Origin: Planctomycetaceae bacterium
GTDB taxonomy: Bacteria; Planctomycetota; Phycisphaerae; UBA1845; UTPLA1
Length of the DNA stretch: 64,000 nucleotides
Assembly (NCBI GenBank): GCA_006969385.1
Contig: CP030884.1
Span: 868,001-932,000 of the forward strand
Reading direction: 5' to 3'
In this document: positions 17,524-26,208 of the stretch, one piece after another
Numbering within the stretch: the first letter of the stretch is position 1
Layout: each line of letters starts with the position of its first letter
Program-made: the position numbers and the translations under genes
The notes under the pieces: model-generated
The model's input: the letters and a program-made list of their open reading frames with translations, nothing else
The model's database searches: none
Told to the model about the DNA's origin: nothing

Positions 17524-18348
17524 ATGGAAGCTCAGTCGTTTCCCTGCCCTGCCTGCAAGCAAGACGTCGCCGCCAACGCTCCGCCGGGAACGTTGTTACG
17601 CTGTCCGCATTGCGAACGCCCGATTCGCATGCCGCGCAGCAAGCAGCGAGACGAGCGCCTCGACGTGTTCCGCGCCATCGACCCCGCCAATCGCAAAGCC
17701 ACCAACGCCATGCTGTGCAGCATCGTCGGCCTCGTTTGCTGCCCGTTCGTCGGACTTGTCGGCATCATCATGGCGTTGCGCGTTCCGACGGCTTCCACCG
17801 ACGACGCCGATGAGCGCCGCCTTATCAAGCGCCGGCGCGGCATCGCAATTGGAATCGGCATTCTGTCGATCCTGGTTTACAGCGTGGTCGGCGTATTGGT
17901 CTATCCGAGCTTGCGCCAGGGAGCGCGCGCCGTGCGCGTGGACCGTGACGAACGCGGCTGCAAGGCGAAGATCACCAAGCTCGCAACCATCCTGCAGGAT
18001 CAATACTTCGGCGGCAGCATACCACCCGCGTCGTTAGACCAACTCATCGATGCCGGGCTCATCACACGCGACGATACGGGTGTGGTGATCGACGGCAAAC
18101 GCTACGATTTTCAGTACGTGCCGCAGTTCAATCAAAATCAATACATCAATCAAGTCGTCTTGTTCGATCATCCGCAAGCGCATCGCGACGGCGGTGGACA
18201 TGTCGTGCACGCGACGTTTGAAGTGCAGTATCTTGGCAAGACCGACTTTCGCGCGGAAATCAGTAGCCTGACCATGCCCGATGGCAGCACGTTGGATATT
18301 GAAACGTTACCGGCGCCGAAAGATGTCGAAAGCGAGACCGACGATTAA
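17524..18348 (+). CDS. Zinc-ribbon membrane protein with pseudopilin-like C-terminus
   Basis: A 274-residue protein. An N-terminal zinc ribbon (Cys8, Cys11, Cys27, Cys30) is followed by two membrane segments (about 58-78 and 103-123) separated by a basic loop. The C-terminal half, starting near YPSLRQGARAV, loosely resembles the soluble domain of type II secretion pseudopilins, where a helix precedes 'LDQLIDAGLI' and beta strands. That comparison is weak. Its stop codon overlaps that of the convergent glycosyltransferase gene in the palindrome TTAA at 18345-18348. The function is unknown. Confidence 0.75.
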   Translation: MEAQSFPCPACKQDVAANAPPGTLLRCPHCERPIRMPRSKQRDERLDVFRAIDPANRKATNAMLCSIVGLVCCPFVGLVGIIMALRVPTASTDDADERRLIKRRRGIAIGIGILSILVYSVVGVLVYPSLRQGARAVRVDRDERGCKAKITKLATILQDQYFGGSIPPASLDQLIDAGLITRDDTGVVIDGKRYDFQYVPQFNQNQYINQVVLFDHPQAHRDGGGHVVHATFEVQYLGKTDFRAEISSLTMPDGSTLDIETLPAPKDVESETDD

Positions 18349-19535
18349 CGCGTGGCCGTGAAATCGAGCTGCGCTACCGGCTGCTTGTTCGCGAGGGCCT
18401 CATACACTTGCGCCAGCCGCTGCGCCATCACGGCATGGTCAAACTCAAGCAGGTAGCGCGAACGCCCCGTCGCACCGTAGCGCGATCGTAGCGTCGCATC
18501 GTTGGCCAACTTCACCAGGGCCGCGGCGAACGCATCGAGAGCGTTTAACGGTGCCAACTCGCCCGTCGCGCCGGGGATGACGACTTCCGGCGCGCCGTCG
18601 ATATCGAAGCTTACCACGGCGCGCTGCATCAATAGCGCTTGCACCACGGCGCGCGGCAAGCCCTCCCATTGCGACGCGTGGGCGAGCATATCGGCACCCG
18701 CAAGCAACTTCGGTATCTCCGTAGGCGCAACCAACCCGGTGAAGCACACATGCTGTCGCAAGCCGCACGATTCCAACTGACGCTCATACACCGCACGGTC
18801 CGCCCCGTCACCGATCCAAACGAACCGCAACTGCGGTGCCGCCTTGACCGCTCGTTGCATGATCGGAATTAATTGCTCGTAACCTTTGTTGCGAAACAAC
18901 CGCGCGACGGTCGCCACCACCACATGATCGTCGCGAAAGCCCCACGCCTGCCGCACTGCCGCGCGATCGTAGCGCGACGGATCGAACGCATCGGTCTCCA
19001 TGCCGCTGCGCACGGTTACGAATTGATCGGGCCTGCCGATGCCGACGGCCAACGATTGCTCGCGCATCGCGTCTGCCACGCACACGAGCGCATCCGTAGA
19101 GCGCGCGCAACGCCGCTCCAACATCGCGTACAACCGACGTTGCCAAGCCGACTGCGTGCGATTGAAACTCATGCCATGAATGGTATGCACGATGTGCGGT
19201 ACGCGCGCCCGCCGCGCCGCCATGCGCCCCAGAATGCCCGCTTTGCTCGAATGCGTGTGCACGAAATCGGGTTGCCATTCGCGCAGCACGCGCGCCAACG
19301 CGCCGATCGCGCGATAATCGCGCGTCGGATGCACGGCACGCACCAACGCGGGCGTTTCGACAAATGTGTAATTTCCGCGTCGCACGCGCTCCAGCAATGA
19401 CCCTTCCGGCCCCGTCGTCGGCCCACTAATGAGCAACAATTCGTGCCCTAAATCCGCCAGGCCCTCGCAAGACAGCACGGTGTTCTCTTGCGCGCCGCCG
19501 AGAATCAAGCGCGTGATGATGTGAGCGATCTTCAT
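18345..19535 (-). CDS. GT4-family glycosyltransferase
   Basis: A 396-residue GT-B glycosyltransferase. The N-terminal half has the acceptor-side signature LILGGAQENT near the start, and THSSKAG...HTIHG near residues 90-120. The nucleotide-sugar half has TVARLFRNKGYEQLI and the GT4 signature region HASQWEGLPRAVVQALL. The sugar and acceptor cannot be assigned, but the sequence resembles enzymes of capsule or exopolysaccharide synthesis. It begins only 12 bp after the truA stop, so the two are probably one transcript. Confidence 0.92.
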   Translation of the reverse strand: MKIAHIITRLILGGAQENTVLSCEGLADLGHELLLISGPTTGPEGSLLERVRRGNYTFVETPALVRAVHPTRDYRAIGALARVLREWQPDFVHTHSSKAGILGRMAARRARVPHIVHTIHGMSFNRTQSAWQRRLYAMLERRCARSTDALVCVADAMREQSLAVGIGRPDQFVTVRSGMETDAFDPSRYDRAAVRQAWGFRDDHVVVATVARLFRNKGYEQLIPIMQRAVKAAPQLRFVWIGDGADRAVYERQLESCGLRQHVCFTGLVAPTEIPKLLAGADMLAHASQWEGLPRAVVQALLMQRAVVSFDIDGAPEVVIPGATGELAPLNALDAFAAALVKLANDATLRSRYGATGRSRYLLEFDHAVMAQRLAQVYEALANKQPVAQLDFTATR

Positions 19536-19547
19536 AGTCGTTCGTCG

Positions 19548-20450
19548 TTACGCGCAGGGCTCATCGGTTTCGGGCTCGATGCCGCGCGGAAGTGGCGCCG
19601 TTGAGAGCGGTTCGGCATCGACGTTGGCGCGGCGGTGTTTGGGTGTTTCTTCGATATGGGCCGCGTCGTACAGCATATCGGGCGTCGGCTCGGGCAGGGC
19701 CGGCATGTTGTATCGCACCCATTGCAATGACAACCCGCGCGCGGGCGCTGTGCCGCCGGCTTGCGTGCGATCTTTGGCAGCGAGTATCTCCGGCGCGCGG
19801 TCGATCGGATAGCGACCGCGACCGAACTCGCACAGCGTGCCGACGATGTTGCGCACCATCTTGTATAAAAAACCATCGCCTTCGATGTCGACGCGAATCT
19901 CCAACCCTTCGCGGTAGATATCGATGCGATAGACCGTCCGCACGTTGGAGAAGCGGTCATTCCCTGAAGAGGCAAACGACGTGAAGTCGTGCCGCCCCAC
20001 CCAATAGCGCGCCGCCTGTCGCATCAGCTCGATATCCAACTTCTGCCAATGATGATACACCGCATGCTGCCGCAGATGTTCGACAGGTCGGCCCACGTCG
20101 TTATGAATGCGGTAACGATAGAGCTTGGCTTCGGCCGAGCGCGTGGCGTGAAACGTTAGCGGCACCTCGCGCATGTCCATCAACGAGACGTCTTTGGGCA
20201 ACCGCGAGCCGACGCTGCGAAAAGCGGCGTCGATCCGCAGTTGGCTGGGCGTAAACACGTTGGCCACGTACCCCGCCGCGTGCACGCCGCTGTCGGTGCG
20301 GCTGCAGCCGATCACGTGCACGCGATGGCGCAGGGCGCGACGCAGAGCCTGCTCCACCACCTCTTGCACGGTCCGCAGGCCGGGCTGAAATTGCCAGCCG
20401 TGGAATTCGAGCCCGTCGTAGGCCATCGTCATCATCAGGTTTCGCAGCAT
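19548..20450 (-). CDS. truA: tRNA pseudouridine synthase A
   Basis: A 300-residue enzyme that makes pseudouridine at positions 38-40 of the tRNA anticodon arm. The catalytic motif RTDSGVHA is at 51-58, with Asp53 as nucleophile. Other family motifs are seen: AYDGLEFHGWQ at the N-terminus and GDGFLYKMVRNIVG in the C-terminal half. A 40-residue C-terminal tail beyond the usual end is rich in Pro and Glu. The ATG at 20450 is used; an ATG at 20435 is possible. It is transcribed divergently from the O-antigen-ligase-like gene and followed closely by the GT4 gene. Confidence 0.96.
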   Translation of the reverse strand: MLRNLMMTMAYDGLEFHGWQFQPGLRTVQEVVEQALRRALRHRVHVIGCSRTDSGVHAAGYVANVFTPSQLRIDAAFRSVGSRLPKDVSLMDMREVPLTFHATRSAEAKLYRYRIHNDVGRPVEHLRQHAVYHHWQKLDIELMRQAARYWVGRHDFTSFASSGNDRFSNVRTVYRIDIYREGLEIRVDIEGDGFLYKMVRNIVGTLCEFGRGRYPIDRAPEILAAKDRTQAGGTAPARGLSLQWVRYNMPALPEPTPDMLYDAAHIEETPKHRRANVDAEPLSTAPLPRGIEPETDEPCA

Positions 20451-20643
20451 GCCGTTATGCTACGTGGCGACGAATCCCGCCGCAACGAAGCTCGCCAGCG
20501 CAACTTTCGCGTTTGGCGGGGTTTATGGCGCGTGATACCATGCACGGCGCGAACTGCCGCCCGGTCGCCGACGTAAGCCGCAATGGCCGGAGCCGCCTCC
20601 AACACCCGACGACCCCCGCAACCTTCACAGAGGGCGCCATCGT

Positions 20644-23600
20644 ATGACCACCCTACCGCAAGCCGCCGTCCCACCCGCGCCCATCGCCCCCACAGGCGCG
20701 GGGCTGGCGCTGACCGTCATCGCCGGGCTCAGCATCTTTTGCGCGCTATTCTTCATCTCGCCCGCCGAGATGTCATCCAGACAGCAAAACGACGATTCGT
20801 TGCTTGCATCGATTATCAACGTCATGTCGATTAGCAACGACGGCGGCACGGCCAGTCGCTTCGCCACGCCCCGCGGTGTGGAGATTCGCGATTTGTTTTT
20901 TCACCTCGGCGCGGCGGCGTTGACGGTGGTGATGGGGTTGGTGTTCCTGTTGCGACCGCCGAGTTATGCGCTCGAGTCGCAACACGTGTTGGATTTCAAA
21001 CGGCAGGCACAAAACCCGATCGCATGGTTCGTGTTGCTCCTGTTCATCAGCCTCGTCAGTTCGTTCTTCTCTGAGTCGCCCGATATCTCGATGGGCGGCG
21101 TCATCCTCAGGCTGATCACGTTCGGTTGGTGGTTACCGTTGGCGCTGTTGCTGCAACCGCAGCAGGCCCAGCGCTTGGCGTGGCTTATGGCGGGCGTGCT
21201 GGCGCTGGTGGCCACCATCAGCTTATACTATTGGGTGCAACGCGATCTGGCTGAGTACGAGCTTTACCTTGGTATCGGCGTTACGCCGCGCTTGATGTTC
21301 CCGATGGGCAATTCGACGCTGCTCGGTGCGTGTATGTTGCCGGGCGTGTTTATTGGGATGAGTTGGTTAACCATTCGTCAGGCATCAGACAATTCCAAAG
21401 GTCCATCCCGTTCTGCAAATTTATACTTGGGCATTCCGATTGCGCTGTTGTGTTTATGGGTGGTATATCTGACGTCGGGGCGTGCCGCGCAGATCGGCGT
21501 GATTGCCGGCATCTTTATGATGCTCATTGCCCTCGTGTCGAAGTCGCGCCGTTTGATCGTGGTGTTGATATTCGTCATGGTTGCCGTCGCCGGCATCAAC
21601 TACGTCGATAATCTGCGCGTTAGCGGCGTGATGGGCGACCGATCGCACTCGATTCGCTCGCGCCTGAATTACGAATGGCCTTACGCCATCACGCTCTGGT
21701 CGCAAAAGATCGTCGGCGGTCATGGCGAAGGCGGCTACACCATGAAGACGGGCCCGTTGGTGCGCAACCAACAGCTCGAAGACCCCAACGTGTTGGCCAT
21801 CGATAGTTTCCGCTGGACGGCCCATGCCCACAACGAGTACCTCGAACTGCTTGCCAATTTGGGCTTGGCGGGTGCCATCAGCTTTCTCGCGGCACTGCTG
21901 CTTACGTTTTGGCAGGCGCTGCGCTGGCTCGATCGAAGCGACCAGAGCGGTGTCGGACGCGGACTCGTAATCGCGTTGATGGCCGCGCTGTTTGCCATGG
22001 CCGTTGAAGAGGGCGCGTCGGTTTCATTGCACAAACCCGGCTATCCGCCGTTGTTCTTCACGACGTGGGCGTGTTTGTTTGCGCTGACGCGCAGCGCTTG
22101 GGGCACATCCGCGCCGGCGGAGAAAACGCAAAACAGCGAACGCAACGTACGAATCCTCGGTGCCGCGTCGTTGCTCTTTGCGATCGGTATCGGCTACGCG
22201 GGTGTGCAACACTGGCGCGGCACGCGCGCCCAGCAGCACGCCAACGAGTTACGCAAGGCCAACGAATACGAAGGGGCGATTGCGCAGCACGACTTCGCAG
22301 GGAACAATATTCTCGACCCGCTGCAGCGCATCATCGCACGGCAGAACGCCGTCGAAGCGCGCGTGGTCGTATTCTCCCGACAAGTCGAAGCAGTGGTATC
22401 CGCGCCCGAGACGGTGGATGCCCCGCAGATCACCGACAAAATGATGGAAGATGCGCGCGATGCGTTCATACTTTGGTCGGCCCTCGATAAGGCGGTGCCG
22501 CGCTTCATGGATATGAGCCATATCGCGTGGCGCCTGGAGTTCGCCCGTTCGCGCGCGTTCGCCCGCAAGAACGACACGCAACGAGCCACAGCCTGCATTC
22601 TCGACTACGCCGCGCTGTTGGCGCGCTGTCGTGCCGACGAACCCTTTACCCTGCCATATCTGCAACGCTTATGGTCGGATTACGTCGTGCTCACGCCCGA
22701 TCAGCAGGTGATTCCGAGCCTCGACCCGCGCTTGCGCTGGCAATGGCTACGCGAATACTTGCGTCGCAATGAAATCGATCCCAGCGTGCAGACGATGATC
22801 CGCTCGCTCATGCGCTATCCGATTGCGATGCAAGTCTTTAACGACTTCGTCAACATCGCCACGCAAGATGCGGAGAAAGATCCGAACGAATGGAACGACA
22901 AGCTCGCGCCTGAAACACTGCGCCTGGGTGCCGAGATCGCCAAGCTGAGCGGTCAACCCAACGCATTAAACTTCGCCGACACGGCCATCAAGATGTACGA
23001 AGCTGCCGGTGGACGATTGTTTAAGGCTCACGCCGCCGCGCTGCGCGAAAGTGCGCAAATCATGCTCGTGCAAAACCCCGACGGCGATCCGACCGAAGCA
23101 TTGAAACGGTTGGTCATTGCCTACGAAGTACAGGAAGGGGCACTGCCCGGCAGCGACGAAGAAAAGATCGCGCGACCATTGCCCGGCGCCTTGGGGCAAA
23201 CGCGTTTAGCGCTATTGCTCGCCAGCGGTGACGAAGCCGCCGCCCGCAAACAAATTGCCGCGCTGTTTTCCGGTAGTGAAGCCGAACAAGCAATGCAATT
23301 GGCGACGGCATATTTGCGTTTGGCCGAGAGCTTTGCCAACGCTTCGCAACACGCCGAGCGGGCATTGGGTTTTGTAAAGAAAGCAGAAGCGTTGGCACAG
23401 CCGACCACAGCCAGCCGATTGTTAACGGCGCAGATTCAATTGCTCGCGCAAAATCAATCCCTCGCGCTCGATGCGGCCCGCGCGGCGATTGAAAGCAGCG
23501 ACCCGCGCGACGCCGCATTCAGTTATCTGCAACAACTCGAACAGCGTTATCCCGATGCGCCGCTATGGCAATCGCTTCGAGATACCTATCCGGATTATCC

Positions 23601-23775
23601 ACCGCCCCCGGAGCCCGTCGCGTTGCCGACGACGCAGCCGGCCGACGCGAATGAAGGCGACGCGGGCGCAGCAGACGCGGACGAATCGATGCCGACAACC
23701 ACGGAAGAAACGTTTCCCGTGAATGACGATGTCGCGCCCGCGGAATCTCGAAGCGCGCTGAATGAAAGCGAATAG
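20644..23775 (+). CDS. O-antigen-ligase-like (WaaL/Wzy) membrane protein with helical C-terminal half
   Basis: A 1,043-residue protein. The first 500 residues hold about ten membrane segments and the WaaL/Wzy-C domain. Its key region is AHNEYLELLANLGLAGA near residues 394-410, with the preceding SIRSRLNYEW and the H-containing loop typical of the family, which polymerises or ligates undecaprenyl-linked glycans. The remaining 500 residues are soluble, Ala-rich and helical, like TPR or HAT repeats. The last 60 are acidic and disordered. GAGGG lies nine bases upstream of the ATG. The long helical extension is much larger than in classical WaaL, though fusions of Wzy-C and TPR are known in planctomycetes. 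Confidence 0.85.
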   Translation: MTTLPQAAVPPAPIAPTGAGLALTVIAGLSIFCALFFISPAEMSSRQQNDDSLLASIINVMSISNDGGTASRFATPRGVEIRDLFFHLGAAALTVVMGLVFLLRPPSYALESQHVLDFKRQAQNPIAWFVLLLFISLVSSFFSESPDISMGGVILRLITFGWWLPLALLLQPQQAQRLAWLMAGVLALVATISLYYWVQRDLAEYELYLGIGVTPRLMFPMGNSTLLGACMLPGVFIGMSWLTIRQASDNSKGPSRSANLYLGIPIALLCLWVVYLTSGRAAQIGVIAGIFMMLIALVSKSRRLIVVLIFVMVAVAGINYVDNLRVSGVMGDRSHSIRSRLNYEWPYAITLWSQKIVGGHGEGGYTMKTGPLVRNQQLEDPNVLAIDSFRWTAHAHNEYLELLANLGLAGAISFLAALLLTFWQALRWLDRSDQSGVGRGLVIALMAALFAMAVEEGASVSLHKPGYPPLFFTTWACLFALTRSAWGTSAPAEKTQNSERNVRILGAASLLFAIGIGYAGVQHWRGTRAQQHANELRKANEYEGAIAQHDFAGNNILDPLQRIIARQNAVEARVVVFSRQVEAVVSAPETVDAPQITDKMMEDARDAFILWSALDKAVPRFMDMSHIAWRLEFARSRAFARKNDTQRATACILDYAALLARCRADEPFTLPYLQRLWSDYVVLTPDQQVIPSLDPRLRWQWLREYLRRNEIDPSVQTMIRSLMRYPIAMQVFNDFVNIATQDAEKDPNEWNDKLAPETLRLGAEIAKLSGQPNALNFADTAIKMYEAAGGRLFKAHAAALRESAQIMLVQNPDGDPTEALKRLVIAYEVQEGALPGSDEEKIARPLPGALGQTRLALLLASGDEAAARKQIAALFSGSEAEQAMQLATAYLRLAESFANASQHAERALGFVKKAEALAQPTTASRLLTAQIQLLAQNQSLALDAARAAIESSDPRDAAFSYLQQLEQRYPDAPLWQSLRDTYPDYPPPPEPVALPTTQPADANEGDAGAADADESMPTTTEETFPVNDDVAPAESRSALNESE

Positions 23776-23788
23776 GAATATTGCTACG

Positions 23789-23830
23789 GGTGCCCCATCC
23801 TTCGCGCTAAGCGAAGGGTGGGGAATCAAA
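23789..23830. repeat. Palindromic repeat, GTGCCCCATCC family, copy 2
   Basis: The stem is CCCCATCCTTCGC with loop GCTA region, pairing with GCGAAGGGTGGGG, then AATCAAA. See copy 1 at 3184. The inner stem is changed in sequence but still paired. Confidence 0.65.
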
Positions 23831-23869
23831 TTAAGCAATGTCAATTTCTTCTCTTGGAACGTCGCTGGT

Positions 23870-23914
23870 GCCCTCGGCCATTGGCCGAGGGCTAAGTGTC
23901 GCGCGGCTCTGATC
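23870..23914 (+). repeat. Hairpin GCCCTCGGCC with downstream GCGGCTCTGAT, copy 3 of the GGCTCT family
   Basis: A 10-bp perfect stem, loop ATT, then a 12-base link and CGCGGCTCTGAT. It shares only the tail with the copies after RAYT. It lies in the 280-bp spacer between the ligase-like and symporter genes. Confidence 0.6.
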
Positions 23915-23980
23915 GCAACGTGATTAAATCGAGATTCGCGCCCGCGACTCGTAAGAATCATTCTTGTGCGCGAATACCAT

Positions 23981-24002
23981 GCGGCCAGAGGCCGCGGCTC
24001 TG
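23981..24002 (+). repeat. REP-like hairpin GCGGCC/GGCCGC with GGCTCTG tail, copy 4
   Basis: A 6-bp stem with loop AGA, directly followed by GGCTCTG, matching the layout of copies 1 and 2. It lies 54 bp before the stop codon of the symporter gene. Confidence 0.6.
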
Positions 24003-24055
24003 CCAGTGCGTGCGTAATCGCCTGCCTCGCATACCACGCCTGCGCGGCATATCCA

Positions 24056-25516
24056 TCACGCCGGAACCGCGTCACCCAACTTATCGCGCTCCAACCGATT
24101 TACCACGATGGCACCGACCGAATCGCCTAGCACGTTCGTCGACGTGCGGAACATATCGAGAAAGGCATCGACGGCGAAAATGAGCGGGATGTAGTAGATC
24201 GGCAAATGCACCGCCGACGCAACCAGCACCATCGTCACGAGCCCCGCGTCGGGTACGGCCGCCGCGCCCACCGACGCCAAAACGGCCGTCACAAAAATCA
24301 CCAGCGTCACCGGCCCGCCCAATTCGATCGGTACGTCCACCAAGCCCGAGTAGATCTGTATCAAGAAAATAATGGCCACGCCTTCGTACAGCGCCGTGCC
24401 ATCCATGTTCATGGTCGCGCCCAGCGGCAATGAAAAGTTCGCGACCTTGGGCGAGACCTTCAAATTCTCCGTCAGATTCGCAATCGTCACGGGCAACGTC
24501 GCGGCGCTACTGCGCGTAGTAAACGCGATCATCCAGGCCTCGCGCAGACCGCGCCATAGCTCCAACGGCCCAACGCCGCCGAGAAATCGGCACACCAGCA
24601 ACAAGAAGATGACGTGTACCAAGATCGCCGCGATGACGGTGCCGCAGTACCAGCCGAGCGTTTCGAAAATGCCCGGCCCATTCTCGGCGACCAGCTTGCC
24701 CATGATGCACATGACGGCAAAAGGTGAAATGCTCATCAGCCAGTGCGTGATTTTCATGATCACGTCGTTGAAACTGTTGAAGAAGCTCACCACCGGCGCG
24801 GCCGCGTCGCCGACGAAGGTACACGCCAACCCCAACAGCAACGCGAAGAAAATAATGCCGAGCGAGTTCACCGGGCTCGATGAAATCGACTCGAACGGAT
24901 TCATCAACAACGGTTTAACGATGTCGTCGCGAAAGATATCACCGGCGGAACGTTCTTCCGCTCCCGATAGCTTGGCCATCTTCTCGGTATGCTCCGATGA
25001 ACTCTTCGCGCCCGATTGCACGCGCACGTAACTCACGAATTCCGGATTGTTATCCGACGCGTCGCCGCCCGCCTCCGCAAACGCCTCGCGGTAACCTTCG
25101 ATCTCCGCCACGCGCTTGTCGCGCACCTGTTCCGAGGCTTCTTTCTTGCCGGGCTGAATGACCAACACGAACACCAGCCCCAACGCAACGGCCACGCTCG
25201 TCGTGCACGCGTAATAGGCCATTGTCTTCCAACCGATGGCGCCCAACTCACGTGCGTCGGGAAGGCTCGTTACGCCGCTGACGATACTCGCCAAAATGAG
25301 CGGCGCGATAATCATTTTCAACGCGCCCATAAAAATCGTGGGGCCCAATAAATCGAGCGTCCAAACCGAATACTCGATCCACTCAGGCTGGTCGGCCTTG
25401 ACCACCACCGCGCCCGCGGCGTTCGTTTCGGTGGCCATGCTGTAATGCAGGCCGAGGCCGATCACGACGCCCAGAATCATGCCGACGAAGATAAGATTGT
25501 GCAGCTTGAATTTCAT
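24056..25516 (-). CDS. Dicarboxylate/amino acid:cation symporter (DAACS, GltP/DctA type)
   Basis: A 486-residue member of the glutamate/dicarboxylate transporter family, which imports acidic amino acids or C4-dicarboxylates with Na+ or H+. HP1 has SSAATLP (336-342); the ion-site motif NMDGT is at 370-374; HP2 SVGAAAVPDAG is near 416-425; and the substrate-contact stretch runs D450 to D465 with NVLGD. A hydrophilic insert of about 80 residues (122-205) sits in the first half, longer than in GltPh. The ATG at 25516 follows GGAAG; the frame extends upstream without resembling the family. It is a single gene. Confidence 0.93.
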   Translation of the reverse strand: MKFKLHNLIFVGMILGVVIGLGLHYSMATETNAAGAVVVKADQPEWIEYSVWTLDLLGPTIFMGALKMIIAPLILASIVSGVTSLPDARELGAIGWKTMAYYACTTSVAVALGLVFVLVIQPGKKEASEQVRDKRVAEIEGYREAFAEAGGDASDNNPEFVSYVRVQSGAKSSSEHTEKMAKLSGAEERSAGDIFRDDIVKPLLMNPFESISSSPVNSLGIIFFALLLGLACTFVGDAAAPVVSFFNSFNDVIMKITHWLMSISPFAVMCIMGKLVAENGPGIFETLGWYCGTVIAAILVHVIFLLLVCRFLGGVGPLELWRGLREAWMIAFTTRSSAATLPVTIANLTENLKVSPKVANFSLPLGATMNMDGTALYEGVAIIFLIQIYSGLVDVPIELGGPVTLVIFVTAVLASVGAAAVPDAGLVTMVLVASAVHLPIYYIPLIFAVDAFLDMFRTSTNVLGDSVGAIVVNRLERDKLGDAVPA

Positions 25517-25689
25517 CGTTGCTTCCGCCTTGTGATTGGGCGTTTGATAGGACGTTGGCCCGGTGAATCGCAGTGGCACCACCCATGCGTCCGGCTGTGG
25601 GCGGGTATAATACCACAATCACCACCGCCGCGTGTGGGCGCTCTCATTCAATATCTACCGCGCAACAGCGCGATTTGAAAGGCAATAAG

Positions 25690-26070
25690 ATGTTCGCAAG
25701 TCGCTTCCGTTCTACGCTCACCCTAATGCTGTTCGCTAACGTCCTGCCGCTGGCCGCTTGCTCGATCAACCTGCCGGAAATCCCCATCCCCGGCGTCTCC
25801 GGCGATGGTGCCGTCAACGAACCGTTTCTGATGACCGGCACGTTCCAAATCAACACGCCATTCGGTGGGTCGCCGTGCCGCGTGTGGGAAGGCGATAACT
25901 CGGTCACGTATCATTTATTTCAGGATATCGACCTCGACAGCACCCGCTTCGATATTGCCACGACCGAAGGAACCCGCGCGCGGTTGCTCTTGCAAGAGCG
26001 TAGTGATTTAGAAGTCGGCTGCGAAATGGGGCCGGTGGTTGTGGTGTTGGAGGTGCGGGATATTCTTTAA
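25690..26070 (+). CDS. Small lipoprotein of unknown function
   Basis: A 126-residue protein with a lipoprotein signal peptide (hydrophobic stretch LTLMLFANVLPLAAC; lipidated Cys at residue 24). The mature part is short, mostly beta, with three cysteines and a Gly-rich start. The family was not recognised. The ATG at 25690 was chosen because the frame upstream encodes no signal-like sequence. The stop codon lies 54 bp before a palindromic repeat. Confidence 0.65.
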   Translation: MFASRFRSTLTLMLFANVLPLAACSINLPEIPIPGVSGDGAVNEPFLMTGTFQINTPFGGSPCRVWEGDNSVTYHLFQDIDLDSTRFDIATTEGTRARLLLQERSDLEVGCEMGPVVVVLEVRDIL

Positions 26071-26124
26071 GACAGGGCTCATCGAGCAAGGCGTTCAAGT
26101 GTGAGTTGTCGCGTTATGTGTACT

Positions 26125-26160
26125 CCCTCTCCCTTGCAGGGAGAGGGCCGGGGTGAGGGT
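26125..26160. repeat. Palindromic repeat, CCCTCTCCCT family, copy 2
   Basis: A 10-bp stem with loop TGC, followed by CCGGGGTGAGGGT. The stem is identical to copy 1 at 2002. It lies between a lipoprotein gene and rfbB, at the 3' ends of both. Confidence 0.7.
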
Positions 26161-26208
26161 TTTGGCCATTACCTAAGAGTTTGAACGGAATAGCTCTCGG
26201 ACACAGCA

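Noticed and set aside
24372..25031. Long open frame on the plus strand opposite the symporter gene
   Set aside because: It is a composition shadow of a well-supported transporter and has no domain or ribosome binding site of its own.
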